A model generated the notes under the pieces. That model did no database searches, was not told the DNA's origin, and saw nothing but the letters and a program-made list of their open reading frames with translations. The position numbers were made by a program, and so were the translations under genes. Shown in pieces: positions 1 through 8,849 of a stretch of 64,000 nt of DNA (within the stretch, counting starts at the first letter, position 1; every line of letters begins with the position of its first letter). The DNA is taken from assembly GCF_019449275.2 (NCBI RefSeq), contig NZ_JAHZQZ020000014.1:1-64000 (forward strand). Direction: 5' to 3'. The stretch is from Microbacterium sp. HD4P20 (GTDB lineage Bacteria > Actinomycetota > Actinomycetes > Actinomycetales > Microbacteriaceae).

Positions 1-16
1 TTACTACTGTTGGGGT

Positions 17-1360
17 ATGGCGGATGCTTCCGAGATCGATCCTTCGGACCTGTGGGGTTGGGAGGGTGTTCCGGATGCTGCGGAGTGGATGCCGGTGCCG
101 GATGCGGTGGATCTGGTGACGGAGACGGCGACGATGATGTCGGTGTTCGCCGCGGAACGCTTGGTGCGGATCGATGCGATGCGGCGGGAAATGCTCGCTG
201 AGGCGGTGGGGCGTGGTGTCGGGGTGTTGGAGATCGTGGAGCGGTCGATCCGGTTGGAGTTGGCGGCGGCGATGCGGGTCACCGAGTACACCGCCGGCAG
301 GCTCCTGGTGCTCGCGGAGGCGTTGACGGGCCGGTATCCGGGGGTGTTGGCGTCGTTGTCGGCGGGGCGGATCACGGAGAAGCATGCCGAGGTGTTCGTC
401 GATCTCATCGACGAGGTCCCGACGGAGCTACGCGGCCAGGTCGTTGAGAAGGCGGTGGGGTTGGCGGAGGCGGAGCCGGTGGGATCGTTCCGGCGGGCGC
501 TGCGCACTTTGATCGACACGGTGCAAGCCCGCACTTTGGAGGAGCGGCATCGGGACGCGGTGCGGGAGCGGCGGGTCTGGGTCGAGCCCGGGCGGGACGG
601 GATGGGCACCCTGTGCGTGTATGCGCCGCTGGTGGAGGTGCAGGCCATCCACGGTCGGGTGACCGCGATCGCCAAGACCATCACCGGCCGCCGGAACGAC
701 CGCGACCAGCACGACCGCGACGCTGAGGACACTCGCGCGTTGGATCAGGTGCGCGCCGATGTGGTCTGTGACCTGCTCATCGACGGCACCACCGACACCA
801 TCCCCGCCGCGGCGCACGGGATCCGTGCCACCGTGGTCGTCACCGTCCCCGCGCTGGCCCTGCTGGAGGATGAGGTGGCGGAGAGTTGTGATCCGCCGGT
901 GGTGGAAGGCATCGGCCCCATCCCGTTGCCCCGGGCGCGGGAGTTGTGCGGTGGGGACGGGAGATGGATGCGGGTGCTCACCCACCCCGAGACCGGGATG
1001 GTCCTCTCCGTCGGCCGCGACCGGTACGAACCCCCCGCCGCACTCCGCAAACTGGTGAAATGGCGCGCCGACCGGTGCATGGGACCCGGCTGCACCCTCC
1101 CCGCCAGCAGGTGCGAGATCGACCACACCATCCGGTGGAATGACGGCGGCGACACCGACCTGGAGAACCTGACACCCCTGTGCAAGGGCCATCACATCGT
1201 CAAAGACAACTCGGACTGGACAGTGACCCAGATCGAAGGCAGTGGTGGCGCCATCCAATGGCTCTCACCCGCCGGGCGGCGGTACATCGTGCAACCCGAA
1301 CGCAAGATCCCGGTCTTCACCGCACCCCGCGACTTCTCTACCCACGGCGCACCCTTCTAG
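17..1360 (+). CDS. DUF222 / HNH endonuclease domain protein
   Basis: 447-aa protein of the actinobacterial DUF222 plus HNH class. The first ~300 residues form the charged helical DUF222 region. The last ~100 hold the HNH nuclease fold, with C-x2-D-H (CEIDH, about residues 365-370), NLTPLC and GHH forming the metal-binding and catalytic core. Members are thought to be DNA nucleases, often multicopy; the substrate is unknown. The frame is open to the window edge, so the true start may lie further upstream. No partner gene is visible because the gene sits at the edge. Confidence 0.85.
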   Translation: MADASEIDPSDLWGWEGVPDAAEWMPVPDAVDLVTETATMMSVFAAERLVRIDAMRREMLAEAVGRGVGVLEIVERSIRLELAAAMRVTEYTAGRLLVLAEALTGRYPGVLASLSAGRITEKHAEVFVDLIDEVPTELRGQVVEKAVGLAEAEPVGSFRRALRTLIDTVQARTLEERHRDAVRERRVWVEPGRDGMGTLCVYAPLVEVQAIHGRVTAIAKTITGRRNDRDQHDRDAEDTRALDQVRADVVCDLLIDGTTDTIPAAAHGIRATVVVTVPALALLEDEVAESCDPPVVEGIGPIPLPRARELCGGDGRWMRVLTHPETGMVLSVGRDRYEPPAALRKLVKWRADRCMGPGCTLPASRCEIDHTIRWNDGGDTDLENLTPLCKGHHIVKDNSDWTVTQIEGSGGAIQWLSPAGRRYIVQPERKIPVFTAPRDFSTHGAPF

Positions 1361-1486
1361 CGTGAATCGCGACGTGGTCTCGTGACCCGCGGGCGTCGAT
1401 AGCGTCCGCGACATGCGCTTGCGAGTGCCGGGCACAAGGCCCGCGGAGCGGCCCCTTTCGGTCCCAACGCAATTCCCGACTCGCGG

Positions 1487-1744
1487 CTACTCGTCCTCGC
1501 CGGACTCCCGGGGTTGCGCGATCTCGATCACCGGAGCGACGGGAAAGACGATCGACTCCACCGTGCCGGATCCACCCAATCCCAGGAGGTCGAGTGACGC
1601 GGCATCGACGGGCGCGGCATCCACCGGTCTCTCTGCCGCCGTCTCAACGCGCAGCGGCTCTCCCGGCAGTCCGGGGAGCTCATCATTGAATTCCGGTCGC
1701 TGGACGAACAATCCCATACCGCCATTCTCACCCCCGGGAGGCAT
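1487..1744 (-). CDS. Small acidic hypothetical protein
   Basis: 85-aa protein, acidic, rich in Pro, Glu and Val, with no membrane segment or recognised domain. An alternative start is the Met at residue 10 (MGLFVQRPEF). It lies 21 nt downstream of another small gene on the same strand and is probably co-transcribed with it. The composition looks protein-like on this strand and random on the opposite strand, which is why this frame was chosen. Function unknown. Confidence 0.5.
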   Translation of the reverse strand: MPPGGENGGMGLFVQRPEFNDELPGLPGEPLRVETAAERPVDAAPVDAASLDLLGLGGSGTVESIVFPVAPVIEIAQPRESGEDE

Positions 1745-1765
1745 CCGAGCTCATAATTCGGGGAT

Positions 1766-2077
1766 TCACAAGACGAACCGCCATAGGTATTCCTCGCCAT
1801 CTTCCGGCCGGAACCACGAGAGCGTCACGACGGTCTCGTCGGGGTCGGCGTCGCATAGGCACAGCTCCGCGGTGTCGCCGGGCGGCATCTGCCCCCAGTG
1901 CTCGGTGACGCCATCGCGTCCGAGGTCGAGGAACACACGGACAAAATCCACCGCGACGGGACCGGCGTTGGTGACGAGCGGATGCCGGTCGTAGATGCGG
2001 TCGACGCGCCACGGCACGCGGTAAGCAAGCGGCGGGCGGGGTTCGTCGGACTCGAGAGCGTGCAGCATGCCGGCCAC
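1766..2077 (-). CDS. Conserved hypothetical protein, about 103 aa
   Basis: A small soluble protein with an even amino-acid mix and a beta-rich look (ITNAGPVAVDFVRVFLDL-like stretches, then TVVTLSWFRPEDGEEYLWRFVL, abbreviated). The motif 'TNAGPVAVDFVRVFLD' and the C-terminal 'WRF' suggest a compact beta-sandwich, but no family is recognised. It is likely first in a two-gene unit with the 85-aa gene 21 nt downstream. Confidence 0.6.
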   Translation of the reverse strand: MAGMLHALESDEPRPPLAYRVPWRVDRIYDRHPLVTNAGPVAVDFVRVFLDLGRDGVTEHWGQMPPGDTAELCLCDADPDETVVTLSWFRPEDGEEYLWRFVL

Positions 2078-2188
2078 CGTAGGAGCCGGATCCGACGCCA
2101 GGGACAGGATTCCACGGGAATCGGAGCCCGCTGTGCAAAGTCCCCGGCGGGGCCTCGCGACGGCACCGCAGGGGAGGAGTCGCGAGGC

Positions 2189-3172
2189 TCAGTGATCGTC
2201 GCCGGACGCCTCCGGACCGGGCTGGTGCGCGTCAGGGTGGGGCTCAGGCACGTGCGGCTCGCTCGCGGCCTCGATCTCTCGCTTCGGGCGTCGCACGACT
2301 CTGCTTCCGAGTCGGCCGACGGCGCCGGCGCTGCGGGTCACCCCTCCGATGACGGCCCCGCCGGCCCTGCGGATGCCCAGCCCCGCCGCCCGTTCCAGGC
2401 GCTGCGCTCCCGGGCGCGGTTCCAGATCGGGAGGGAGGATCGCCGGAGGCGGCCCGAATGCGCGGCGCGCGTTCACCAGAACCCGCCTCCCCAGGATGTT
2501 GTTGCCGGCCCCGCCGATCGCCGCCCCGATGCCGAACGGCAGCGCCTTGCCGATCCAGGATGCGCCACCCCGCGCGGCGAACTGGTGGATGAAGCTCGTC
2601 TTGAGCCTGTCGACGAGAGGCCCGACGGCGGCGCGCGGGAGCGTTTTCGTGACGAGTTCGCCCCAGTACTTGTCGCGGGAGGGTCCTCGACCGGCCGCTT
2701 GGCCGGCGAGCTGCGCAACGAGGTCGATGCCTTCCTTGCCGAGCATGAGGGTGAGGACGAGCGCGCGGGCGCGGTCCGGGTCGGCCACGGGGATGCCGTG
2801 TACTTCGGTGACGGACTGTGCGAAGAGCGTGGTCGCCTCGAGGAACGCCACCGTCTCCACACCGCTGAGAGCGAGGGTGACGCCAGTGCCGATGCCCGGT
2901 ACGACCGCTGTCGCGCCCACGGCGGCGCCACCGGTCGTCACTGCGGCCAGGTACCGCCGCTCCAGGATCCGCACGATCTCGGCGGAAGAGGCATCCGGAT
3001 GCCGCAGCCGGATGCTTCGCAGATGCGTGAGCACCACGGGGCGCTGGATGGCCAGTACGCGGTCCAGCGCACGGATCGTGCGCGGATGCTCGTCTGATCC
3101 GGCAGGCGGCAGCCCGCCCTGCCACGGAGCATCGTCGGGCATGGTGTGGATGCGGTGCACCTTGTCGGCCAT
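2189..3172 (-). CDS. EcsC-like hydrophobic protein
   Basis: About 327 aa. The chosen ATG (MADKVHRIH) precedes the conserved part; the frame stays open 48 nt further up. A Gly/Ala-rich hydrophobic stretch (GGAAVGATAVVPGIGTGVTL) is followed by helices, a DPDRARALVLTLMLG segment and a second glycine-rich segment (GIGAAIGGAGNNILG). This order resembles EcsC-family proteins, whose role is unclear, but similarity was judged by eye only. The last 60 residues are basic and low in complexity. It is a monocistronic-looking gene. Confidence 0.55.
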   Translation of the reverse strand: MADKVHRIHTMPDDAPWQGGLPPAGSDEHPRTIRALDRVLAIQRPVVLTHLRSIRLRHPDASSAEIVRILERRYLAAVTTGGAAVGATAVVPGIGTGVTLALSGVETVAFLEATTLFAQSVTEVHGIPVADPDRARALVLTLMLGKEGIDLVAQLAGQAAGRGPSRDKYWGELVTKTLPRAAVGPLVDRLKTSFIHQFAARGGASWIGKALPFGIGAAIGGAGNNILGRRVLVNARRAFGPPPAILPPDLEPRPGAQRLERAAGLGIRRAGGAVIGGVTRSAGAVGRLGSRVVRRPKREIEAASEPHVPEPHPDAHQPGPEASGDDH

Positions 3173-3257
3173 CGGGCCGATCCTAACCGGCAGCGCTGAC
3201 CGCGCGCCCGGGGTTGACACGCGCCGGTTCGCCTGCGGGTCTAGCCGCGTCCCGAGG

Positions 3258-3950
3258 TCAGACGAAGAGGTTCGCGCGCTCGAGATCCTCGGCGAAGTCG
3301 ACCTCGACGGCGTACAGGTCAGAGATGTCCAGCGGCTCCAGCAGGAGACCGTCCTCCACGATCGCCAGCTCGAGGCCTCGCTCGAAGTAGTCCTGATCGT
3401 CGACGCGGCCCAGCTGGCGCATGAACGCCTTCTTGTCGCGGCTCGAGATGTAGTTGATGCCGACAGCCTCGCCGATACCGCCCTTGACGGTCTTGGAGAG
3501 CTCCTTGATGTGGCCCTCGGCCGTGACCGTGTACTTGACCTCTTCGTCGCTGACCTTGGACGTGTTCACGGTCACGAACGACTGGTCGCGCTCGATGAGC
3601 TCGATCGCGCGTCCGAGAACCAGGGGATCGAAGACGACGTCGCCGTTCATCCAGAGCACGCCGCCCTTGCCCGTCTTCGCAAGAGCGCGCAGAAGGCTCT
3701 TGGACGTGTTGGTCTGGTCGTACCGGTCGTTGTACACGTAGTGGACGTCGGGGAATGCTTCGACGATCGCCTCCGCGCGGTACCCCACGACGGTGGTGAT
3801 CTCGGCGTCGTGGCCGAAAGCGGCGCGAATATTGTCGTGCTGCTGCTGCATGATGCTGCGGCCGTCGCTGAGTTCGGTCAGCGGCTTGGGCAGGCTTCGC
3901 CCGAGTCGCGAGCCCATGCCGGCTGCAAGGATAACGGTTTGAAGGGTCAA
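3258..3950 (-). CDS. Sugar-phosphate-type nucleotidyltransferase
   Basis: 230-aa GT-A fold nucleotidyltransferase. The N-terminus has the nucleotide-binding signature LAAGMGSRLG followed by the substrate lysine in PKPLTEL. NGDVVFD provides the metal-binding Asp near residue 100. The compact length and lack of a left-handed helix tail fit LicC/choline-phosphate or hexose-1-phosphate nucleotidyltransferases more than GlmU or RmlA. The substrate cannot be decided from sequence. It is followed upstream by about 195 nt of intergenic DNA shared with the divergent ABC gene. Confidence 0.8.
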   Translation of the reverse strand: MTLQTVILAAGMGSRLGRSLPKPLTELSDGRSIMQQQHDNIRAAFGHDAEITTVVGYRAEAIVEAFPDVHYVYNDRYDQTNTSKSLLRALAKTGKGGVLWMNGDVVFDPLVLGRAIELIERDQSFVTVNTSKVSDEEVKYTVTAEGHIKELSKTVKGGIGEAVGINYISSRDKKAFMRQLGRVDDQDYFERGLELAIVEDGLLLEPLDISDLYAVEVDFAEDLERANLFV

Positions 3951-4133
3951 TGTAACTCCTGAAGTCCACGATTCACTGTCGGTTCACCGACGAGACACCC
4001 CTTCGTGCCTCGCCCATGGTAGCGATGGCGCCTGGGAACGTGCAGAATGATCGGCCGACGTTGCCGATTCGTGACATAACGCGGATGTCGAGATTGGGCC
4101 TCACCCGCTTCCCCGTCTGCCAGGGGCGCTTGA

Positions 4134-4139
4134 TACGTT
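4134..4139 (+). promoter_or_regulatory. Candidate leaderless -10 box (TACGTT) for the ABC ATPase gene
   Basis: TACGTT ends 6 nt before the GTG at 4146, the spacing at which transcription would begin at or next to the start codon. There is no Shine-Dalgarno sequence in between. The same arrangement recurs before murI, pncB, prfB and ftsE in this window. Confidence 0.4.
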
Positions 4140-4145
4140 GGTTCG

Positions 4146-5591
4146 GTGACAGCCTCCTTCCCGATGCCGAATGACATCGATCCGGAAGAGCCGGACGGTC
4201 ACGCCAGTGCGCCGGTCGTCCGGCTTCCCGCGACGGTGAAGCCTCCCTCCGACGCGCACGAAGCCCCGCGCAAGCCGCGGTCCAAGGGCGGACGCAAGCC
4301 CGCGACCACCCCCCGGCGCCCCGCGAAGGCCCCGGCGGATCCTGGCCCGCCTCCACCGCTGCCGACCGATCTGGACGTCGCAGCGATCGTCGCCGCCGGC
4401 ATTGTGGTGCCGCCGAAGCCGCCGCTTCCGGTTTCCGCGTCCGCGCCGCGCGTCGCTGAGTCTGAAGAGACCGCCGAACCCGAACGCGAGACCACCGAGC
4501 CTGCAGCGACCGCCGAACCCGAACCCGAGACCGCCGAACCTGAAACCCCGGAGCCCGAGCCCGAGCCCGAGCCGGAGCCCGAGACAGAGGTCGCCGAGTC
4601 CGAGCCCGAAATCCCCGAGCCCCAGACGGGTGTCCAGCACGGGTCCGCGGTCGTCCCCGGCGCCGGTGCGGAGGACGACCCCGAGGCGCCGGTCGACCCC
4701 GAGCCGACGGAGGCCATCGAGTCGCACACGCCGATCGAGGCTGAAGCCACGATCCATGGGCAGACGTGGGCAGAACCTGTTCCCGAAGCCGCTGAGGACC
4801 CGGTCGTGCCGCCACCTGTTGCGGCGGCATCCGGCGATGTCCTCGTGCTGCGGGGCGTGACCAAGAGATTCGGGGGCACCCACGCTGTCGAAGGCATCGA
4901 CCTGACTGTGCCCGCCGGCACGTTCTACGGTCTCGTCGGCCCGAACGGCGCCGGCAAGACCACCACCCTGTCGATGATCGCGGGGCTGCTCGATCCCGAT
5001 CGGGGCACGATCCGCGTCGGCGGGGTGGATGCCGCGGCCAAGCCGCTCGCGGCGAAGAAGCTGATGGGTGTGCTGCCCGACCGCCTGCGCACGTTCGATC
5101 GCCTCACCGGCCGGCAGCTGCTGTACTACTACGGGGTGCTGCGAGGCCTGTCTCCGGCCGTGGTCGAGAGTCGAACGGCCGACCTGGCGAGGGCGTTCGA
5201 TCTCGAGGGCGCGCTGGGGCGCAGCGTCTCGGACTATTCCGCCGGCATGCTCAAGAAGGTGATGCTCGCGGGGGCCCTCATCCACTCACCGCGACTGCTC
5301 GTGCTGGACGAGCCGTTCGAGGCGGTCGACCCGGTCTCGAGCGCCATCATCCTCGACATTCTCTCCACATATGTCGCTCACGGGGGCACGGTGATCTTGT
5401 CAAGCCACGGCATGGACCTGGTGGAGCGCGTCTGCACACGCGTCGCCGTCCTCGTCGCCGGCCAGGTGCTCGCGGAGGGCACCGTCGACGAAGTTCGCGG
5501 CGAACTGACGCTCGAGCAGCGGTTCGTCGAGCTTGCCGGCGGCCTGAGCGACGTGGAGGGTCTGGAATGGCTGCACACGTTCTCCGACTGA
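4146..5591 (+). CDS. ABC transporter ATP-binding protein with long acidic N-terminal extension
   Basis: 481 aa. Residues ~1-225 are a low-complexity Pro/Glu/Ala extension built on E-P repeats. Residues ~228-470 are a complete ABC ATPase: Walker A GPNGAGKTT (~266), signature YSAGM (~364) and Walker B LLVLDEPF (~385). YSAGM-type ATPases usually pair with ABC-2 exporters, and the next gene, overlapping by 25 nt, is such a permease. The start is GTG at 4146; an ATG at 4164 is possible. Substrate unknown. The extension is about as long as the ATPase itself, which is unusual. Confidence 0.85.
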   Translation: MTASFPMPNDIDPEEPDGHASAPVVRLPATVKPPSDAHEAPRKPRSKGGRKPATTPRRPAKAPADPGPPPPLPTDLDVAAIVAAGIVVPPKPPLPVSASAPRVAESEETAEPERETTEPAATAEPEPETAEPETPEPEPEPEPEPETEVAESEPEIPEPQTGVQHGSAVVPGAGAEDDPEAPVDPEPTEAIESHTPIEAEATIHGQTWAEPVPEAAEDPVVPPPVAAASGDVLVLRGVTKRFGGTHAVEGIDLTVPAGTFYGLVGPNGAGKTTTLSMIAGLLDPDRGTIRVGGVDAAAKPLAAKKLMGVLPDRLRTFDRLTGRQLLYYYGVLRGLSPAVVESRTADLARAFDLEGALGRSVSDYSAGMLKKVMLAGALIHSPRLLVLDEPFEAVDPVSSAIILDILSTYVAHGGTVILSSHGMDLVERVCTRVAVLVAGQVLAEGTVDEVRGELTLEQRFVELAGGLSDVEGLEWLHTFSD

Positions 5592-7132
5592 GGCTGGCGC
5601 TGCTGCTCGGCACCGTACGTGGGCGTCCCGCCCACGTCGTCCGAGTGGTCGCGGGCCTGGTGATCCTCGCTGCCGCGACGGCAGCCGCCTGCTGGGCGAT
5701 GCTGACGATGCGGGATGCCGAGACCGAGGTCGTGCTTGCCGTGACCGTCCTCGGCGGTTCGGGCGTGACGCTCGGATTCGCACTGGCCCCGCTCATCGGC
5801 GCGGCTGAGGATCCTCTCGACCCGCGACGGTTCGCTCTCCTCCCGCCCTCCCGAGGACGACTGGCCGCCGTGCTCGCCGTCGTGGGGTTGGTCAGCGTCC
5901 CCGTGCTCGTCCTGGTGTCCATCGCCGTGTGTGCCGCGATCGTCTGGTCCGACCATGGTGTTCCGCCGGTGTTCACTACTCTCGGTCTCGTCCTCGGAGT
6001 CGTCACGTGCTCCCTCGTGGCCCGCGTGTGCATGGCGCTCGCGTCGCTGTTCCTGCGGGAGCGGCGCTCTCGTGAGTTGTCAGGCGTCTTCGTGCTGGTC
6101 GTGCTGGTCGTGGTGGTTCCCGTTGGGGTCTTCCTCGCTTCGCTCGAATGGGAGGGCACGGTTCCGCCGCAGCTTGTCGAGGCAGTCTCGACGCTCGCCC
6201 TCACGCCACTGGGCGCGGCCTGGGCGTTGCCTGGAGTGGGGGCGACAGGCGGTCAGGTCTGGCTCACGTTCGCGATCGCCGCAGCGACCGTCGCCGTCCT
6301 CGGTCTGCTGTGGGCCTGGGCTGTGCACCGCCTGCTCACCACCACTGAGCGCCCCCTGTCGACTCGCGACAGGGGCGGTTTGGGCTGGTTCGCCGTGGCG
6401 CCCGGCACGCCCGGCGGCGCGATCGCGGCGCGCAGCCTCCACTACTGGTTCGGAGATCGGCGCTACGTTGTCAACGCGCTGATCATTCCGGTCGCCGCCG
6501 CCATCACCGTCGTGCCGCTGCTCATCGCGGGGGTTCCGCCCGAGATCGTCGTGCTCGTGCCGGTTCCGTTCGCGGCCCTGTTCCTGGGGTGGCTGCCGCA
6601 CAACGACGTGGCATACGACTCGACCGCGGTGTGGATGCATGTCGCCAGCGGCGTGCGGGGCGTGTCGGACCGCGTGGGTCGACTCGTGCCCGTTCTGCTC
6701 GTCGGTGCACCGCTGCTGGCCGTCGCAGTCCCGATCGCGGTCTCGATGCATGGTCGATGGGCGCTGCTGCCCGCCATGGTCGGGGTGTGCGCGTCTCTCT
6801 TCCTGGCCGGGCTCGGACTCTCGAGCGTGTCGTCTGTACTTGCTCCTTATCCTGTCTCCCGACCCGGTGAGAGCCCATTCCAGCAGCCGCAGCGTACGAG
6901 CGCGACGAGCGCGGTCGCACAGGCCCTGGTCATGGTCGGGGCACTCGCACTGGCAGCGCCGGCACTGTGGTGGTCTTGGCGGGCCCTGAACGACCAGACC
7001 GGTGCCGCGACCACGGCGATGTGGACGGGGATCGGCGTGGGCGTCACCGTGCTGGTGATCGGTGTCGTCGTCGGTGCGCTCGCCTTCGAGCGCCGCGGGG
7101 GGCGCATCATGGAGTTCGCGGAGGCGACCTGA
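5567..7132 (+). CDS. ABC-2-type transporter permease
   Basis: 521-aa polytopic membrane protein with about twelve hydrophobic segments, beginning MAAHVLRLRLALLLG. It overlaps the ATPase gene by 25 nt, so the two are translationally coupled and form one exporter. Its length is compatible with a duplicated six-helix ABC-2 permease. Two soluble loops (after ~residue 90 and ~340) are Pro/Arg rich. No substrate-specific feature is visible. Confidence 0.8.
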   Translation: MAAHVLRLRLALLLGTVRGRPAHVVRVVAGLVILAAATAAACWAMLTMRDAETEVVLAVTVLGGSGVTLGFALAPLIGAAEDPLDPRRFALLPPSRGRLAAVLAVVGLVSVPVLVLVSIAVCAAIVWSDHGVPPVFTTLGLVLGVVTCSLVARVCMALASLFLRERRSRELSGVFVLVVLVVVVPVGVFLASLEWEGTVPPQLVEAVSTLALTPLGAAWALPGVGATGGQVWLTFAIAAATVAVLGLLWAWAVHRLLTTTERPLSTRDRGGLGWFAVAPGTPGGAIAARSLHYWFGDRRYVVNALIIPVAAAITVVPLLIAGVPPEIVVLVPVPFAALFLGWLPHNDVAYDSTAVWMHVASGVRGVSDRVGRLVPVLLVGAPLLAVAVPIAVSMHGRWALLPAMVGVCASLFLAGLGLSSVSSVLAPYPVSRPGESPFQQPQRTSATSAVAQALVMVGALALAAPALWWSWRALNDQTGAATTAMWTGIGVGVTVLVIGVVVGALAFERRGGRIMEFAEAT

Positions 7133-7159
7133 GCCGGGTCCCTCGGACTGCCGAAGGGC

Positions 7160-7165
7160 TAAACT
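7160..7165 (+). promoter_or_regulatory. Candidate -10 box (TAAACT), leaderless spacing
   Basis: TAAACT lies 8 nt before the ATG at 7174 with no ribosome binding site between, fitting a leaderless or near-leaderless transcript for the DUF3039 gene. Confidence 0.45.
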
Positions 7166-7173
7166 GACTCACC

Positions 7174-7440
7174 ATGAGCACACCTGTCGAAGGCCCCGAT
7201 CAGGGTGGACTCGCGACCCTCGACCGCGAGCTCGAAGAGCTCATCCGCGAGGAGAGCGTCGAGCCGGGCGATCACGAACGCTTCTCGCACTACGTCAAGA
7301 AGGACAAGATCCTCGAGTCGGCCATCACCGGCAAGCCGGTGCGCGCATTGTGCGGCAAGAAGTGGACTCCGGGTCGTGACCCCGAGAAGTTCCCGATCTG
7401 CCCGACGTGCAAAGAGATCTACGAGACCCTCGGCGGCTGA
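7174..7440 (+). CDS. DUF3039 family protein
   Basis: 88-aa actinobacterial protein. The N-terminal half is acidic. The centre carries DHERFSHYVKKDKILES and the C-terminal half carries a Cys pattern: ALCGKKW, then CPTCKEIY. The spaced Cys residues probably bind zinc. The family is widely conserved in actinobacteria next to pncB and murI; its role is not established. The stop codon is 18 nt from the convergent pncB stop. Confidence 0.85.
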   Translation: MSTPVEGPDQGGLATLDRELEELIREESVEPGDHERFSHYVKKDKILESAITGKPVRALCGKKWTPGRDPEKFPICPTCKEIYETLGG

Positions 7441-7458
7441 CCGGGGGGCCGAGCGGCC

Positions 7459-8808
7459 TCACTCCGCGTCGATGTAGACCGTGGGGATCGCCGGATCGGA
7501 GCGGCTGAGGGCCAGCGCCCGCACCGGCAGCTCCTCGCGCACCCGGGCATGGTGGGTGCGGGCTGCCTGAACGCCGGCGACGCCTTCGAACGAGGCATCC
7601 GGTTCTCCGTCGGCCATGAGCGGCACTTGCAGTGCGCGGGCACCCGGTTGGGGCGGCGCCGTCATGAGCTGTTCGAACCCGTCCGAGACGGCGATGAGCT
7701 CTCTCGTCGCCGTCCCATCGTCGAGCGTGCGGAACGCGGCCTTGCGCCCGCCTTTCGAGCCCTTGTCGGTGGATGCCTTCGCGACCGCCACCCAGCCTCC
7801 TGCAGCATCCTCCCGCGCCACCAGCTTGTAGACCATGCCCGCCGTCGGGCTTCCCGAGCCGGTGACCACAGAGGTGCCCACGCCGTACGCGTCGACGGGG
7901 GATGCCGCGAGCGCTGCGATCGCGAACTCGTCCAGGTCGCTGGTGACCGTGATGCGGGTGCCGGTGGCGCCCAGCTCGTCCAGCTGCGCGCGCACGTCGG
8001 CGGCGACCGTCGGAAGGTCGCCGGAGTCGATGCGGACGCCGCCGAGTCCGGTGCCCGCGAGCCTGATCGCGGTCGCGACCCCCTCCCGGATGTCGTACGT
8101 GTCGATGAGGAGCGTGGTGTCCACTCCCAGCGCCTCGATCTGTGCGCGGAAGGCGTCCTCCTCGGTGTCGTGCAGCAGAGTCCACGAATGCGCGGCGGTT
8201 CCCATCGTGGGGATGCCCCAGCGTCGTCCGGCTTCGAGGTTCGAGGTGGCGCCGAACCCGGCGATGTAGGCGGCGCGTGCGGCGGCGACGGCGGAGGACT
8301 CCGCCGCACGGCGCGAGCCCATCTCGGCCAGCGGCCGGTCGCCCGCGGCGATGCTCATGCGCGCCGCGGCGGTGGCGATCGCGGAGTCGTGGTTGAGGAT
8401 GCTCAAGGCGAGGGTCTCGAGCATGACGGCCTCGGCGAACGTCCCCTCGACGGTGAGGATCGGCGAACCGGGGAAGTACAGCTCGCCTTCGCGGTACCCC
8501 GCGATCGAGCCGGAGAAACGGTAGCTCTCGAGGAAGTCGAGAGTCGCGGCATCCACCACCTTCCCGTCTCTGAGAAAGCGCAGCTCGTCTTCGCCGAAGG
8601 TGAAGTCCCGGATCAACTCGAGCAGGCGCCCGGTTCCCGCGACGACGCCGAAACGCCGCGCGCCGGGAAGGCGGCGGGCGAACAGCTCGAACACGCAGCG
8701 CCGCTCGGCGGTGCCATCGCGCAGGGCCGCATCGACCATCGTGAGCTCGTATCGGTCGGTCAGCAATGCCGTCGAAGGGCCGCCGTTCTGAGTCTGTCGA
8801 AGGGTCAT
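7459..8808 (-). CDS. pncB: Nicotinate phosphoribosyltransferase
   Basis: 449 aa. It converts nicotinate and PRPP to nicotinate mononucleotide in NAD salvage. Visible family features are TALLTDRYELTMVDAAL at the N-terminus, the FELFARRLPGARRFGV segment, SRRAAE and GATSNLEAG in the middle, and the IDSGDLP phosphate-site motif. The ATG at 8808 is chosen because the conserved LTDRYELTM starts about 15 residues later and a TAGGCT -10 box lies 7 nt upstream; the open frame continuing upstream is Arg-rich noise. It is divergent from murI. Confidence 0.93.
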   Translation of the reverse strand: MTLRQTQNGGPSTALLTDRYELTMVDAALRDGTAERRCVFELFARRLPGARRFGVVAGTGRLLELIRDFTFGEDELRFLRDGKVVDAATLDFLESYRFSGSIAGYREGELYFPGSPILTVEGTFAEAVMLETLALSILNHDSAIATAAARMSIAAGDRPLAEMGSRRAAESSAVAAARAAYIAGFGATSNLEAGRRWGIPTMGTAAHSWTLLHDTEEDAFRAQIEALGVDTTLLIDTYDIREGVATAIRLAGTGLGGVRIDSGDLPTVAADVRAQLDELGATGTRITVTSDLDEFAIAALAASPVDAYGVGTSVVTGSGSPTAGMVYKLVAREDAAGGWVAVAKASTDKGSKGGRKAAFRTLDDGTATRELIAVSDGFEQLMTAPPQPGARALQVPLMADGEPDASFEGVAGVQAARTHHARVREELPVRALALSRSDPAIPTVYIDAE

Positions 8809-8815
8809 GCGGGTC

Positions 8816-8841
8816 AGCCTAGTGACCGCCTGGCGTAGGCT
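8816..8841. promoter_or_regulatory. Divergent leaderless promoters of pncB and murI
   Basis: Two identical TAGGCT hexamers face away from each other: one on the minus strand at 8816-8821, 7 nt before the pncB ATG, and one on the plus strand at 8836-8841, 8 nt before the murI GTG. Both leave no room for a Shine-Dalgarno, so both transcripts are predicted to be leaderless. The -35 regions would interpenetrate the opposite gene's -10 area. Confidence 0.5.
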
Positions 8842-8849
8842 GGGGCATC

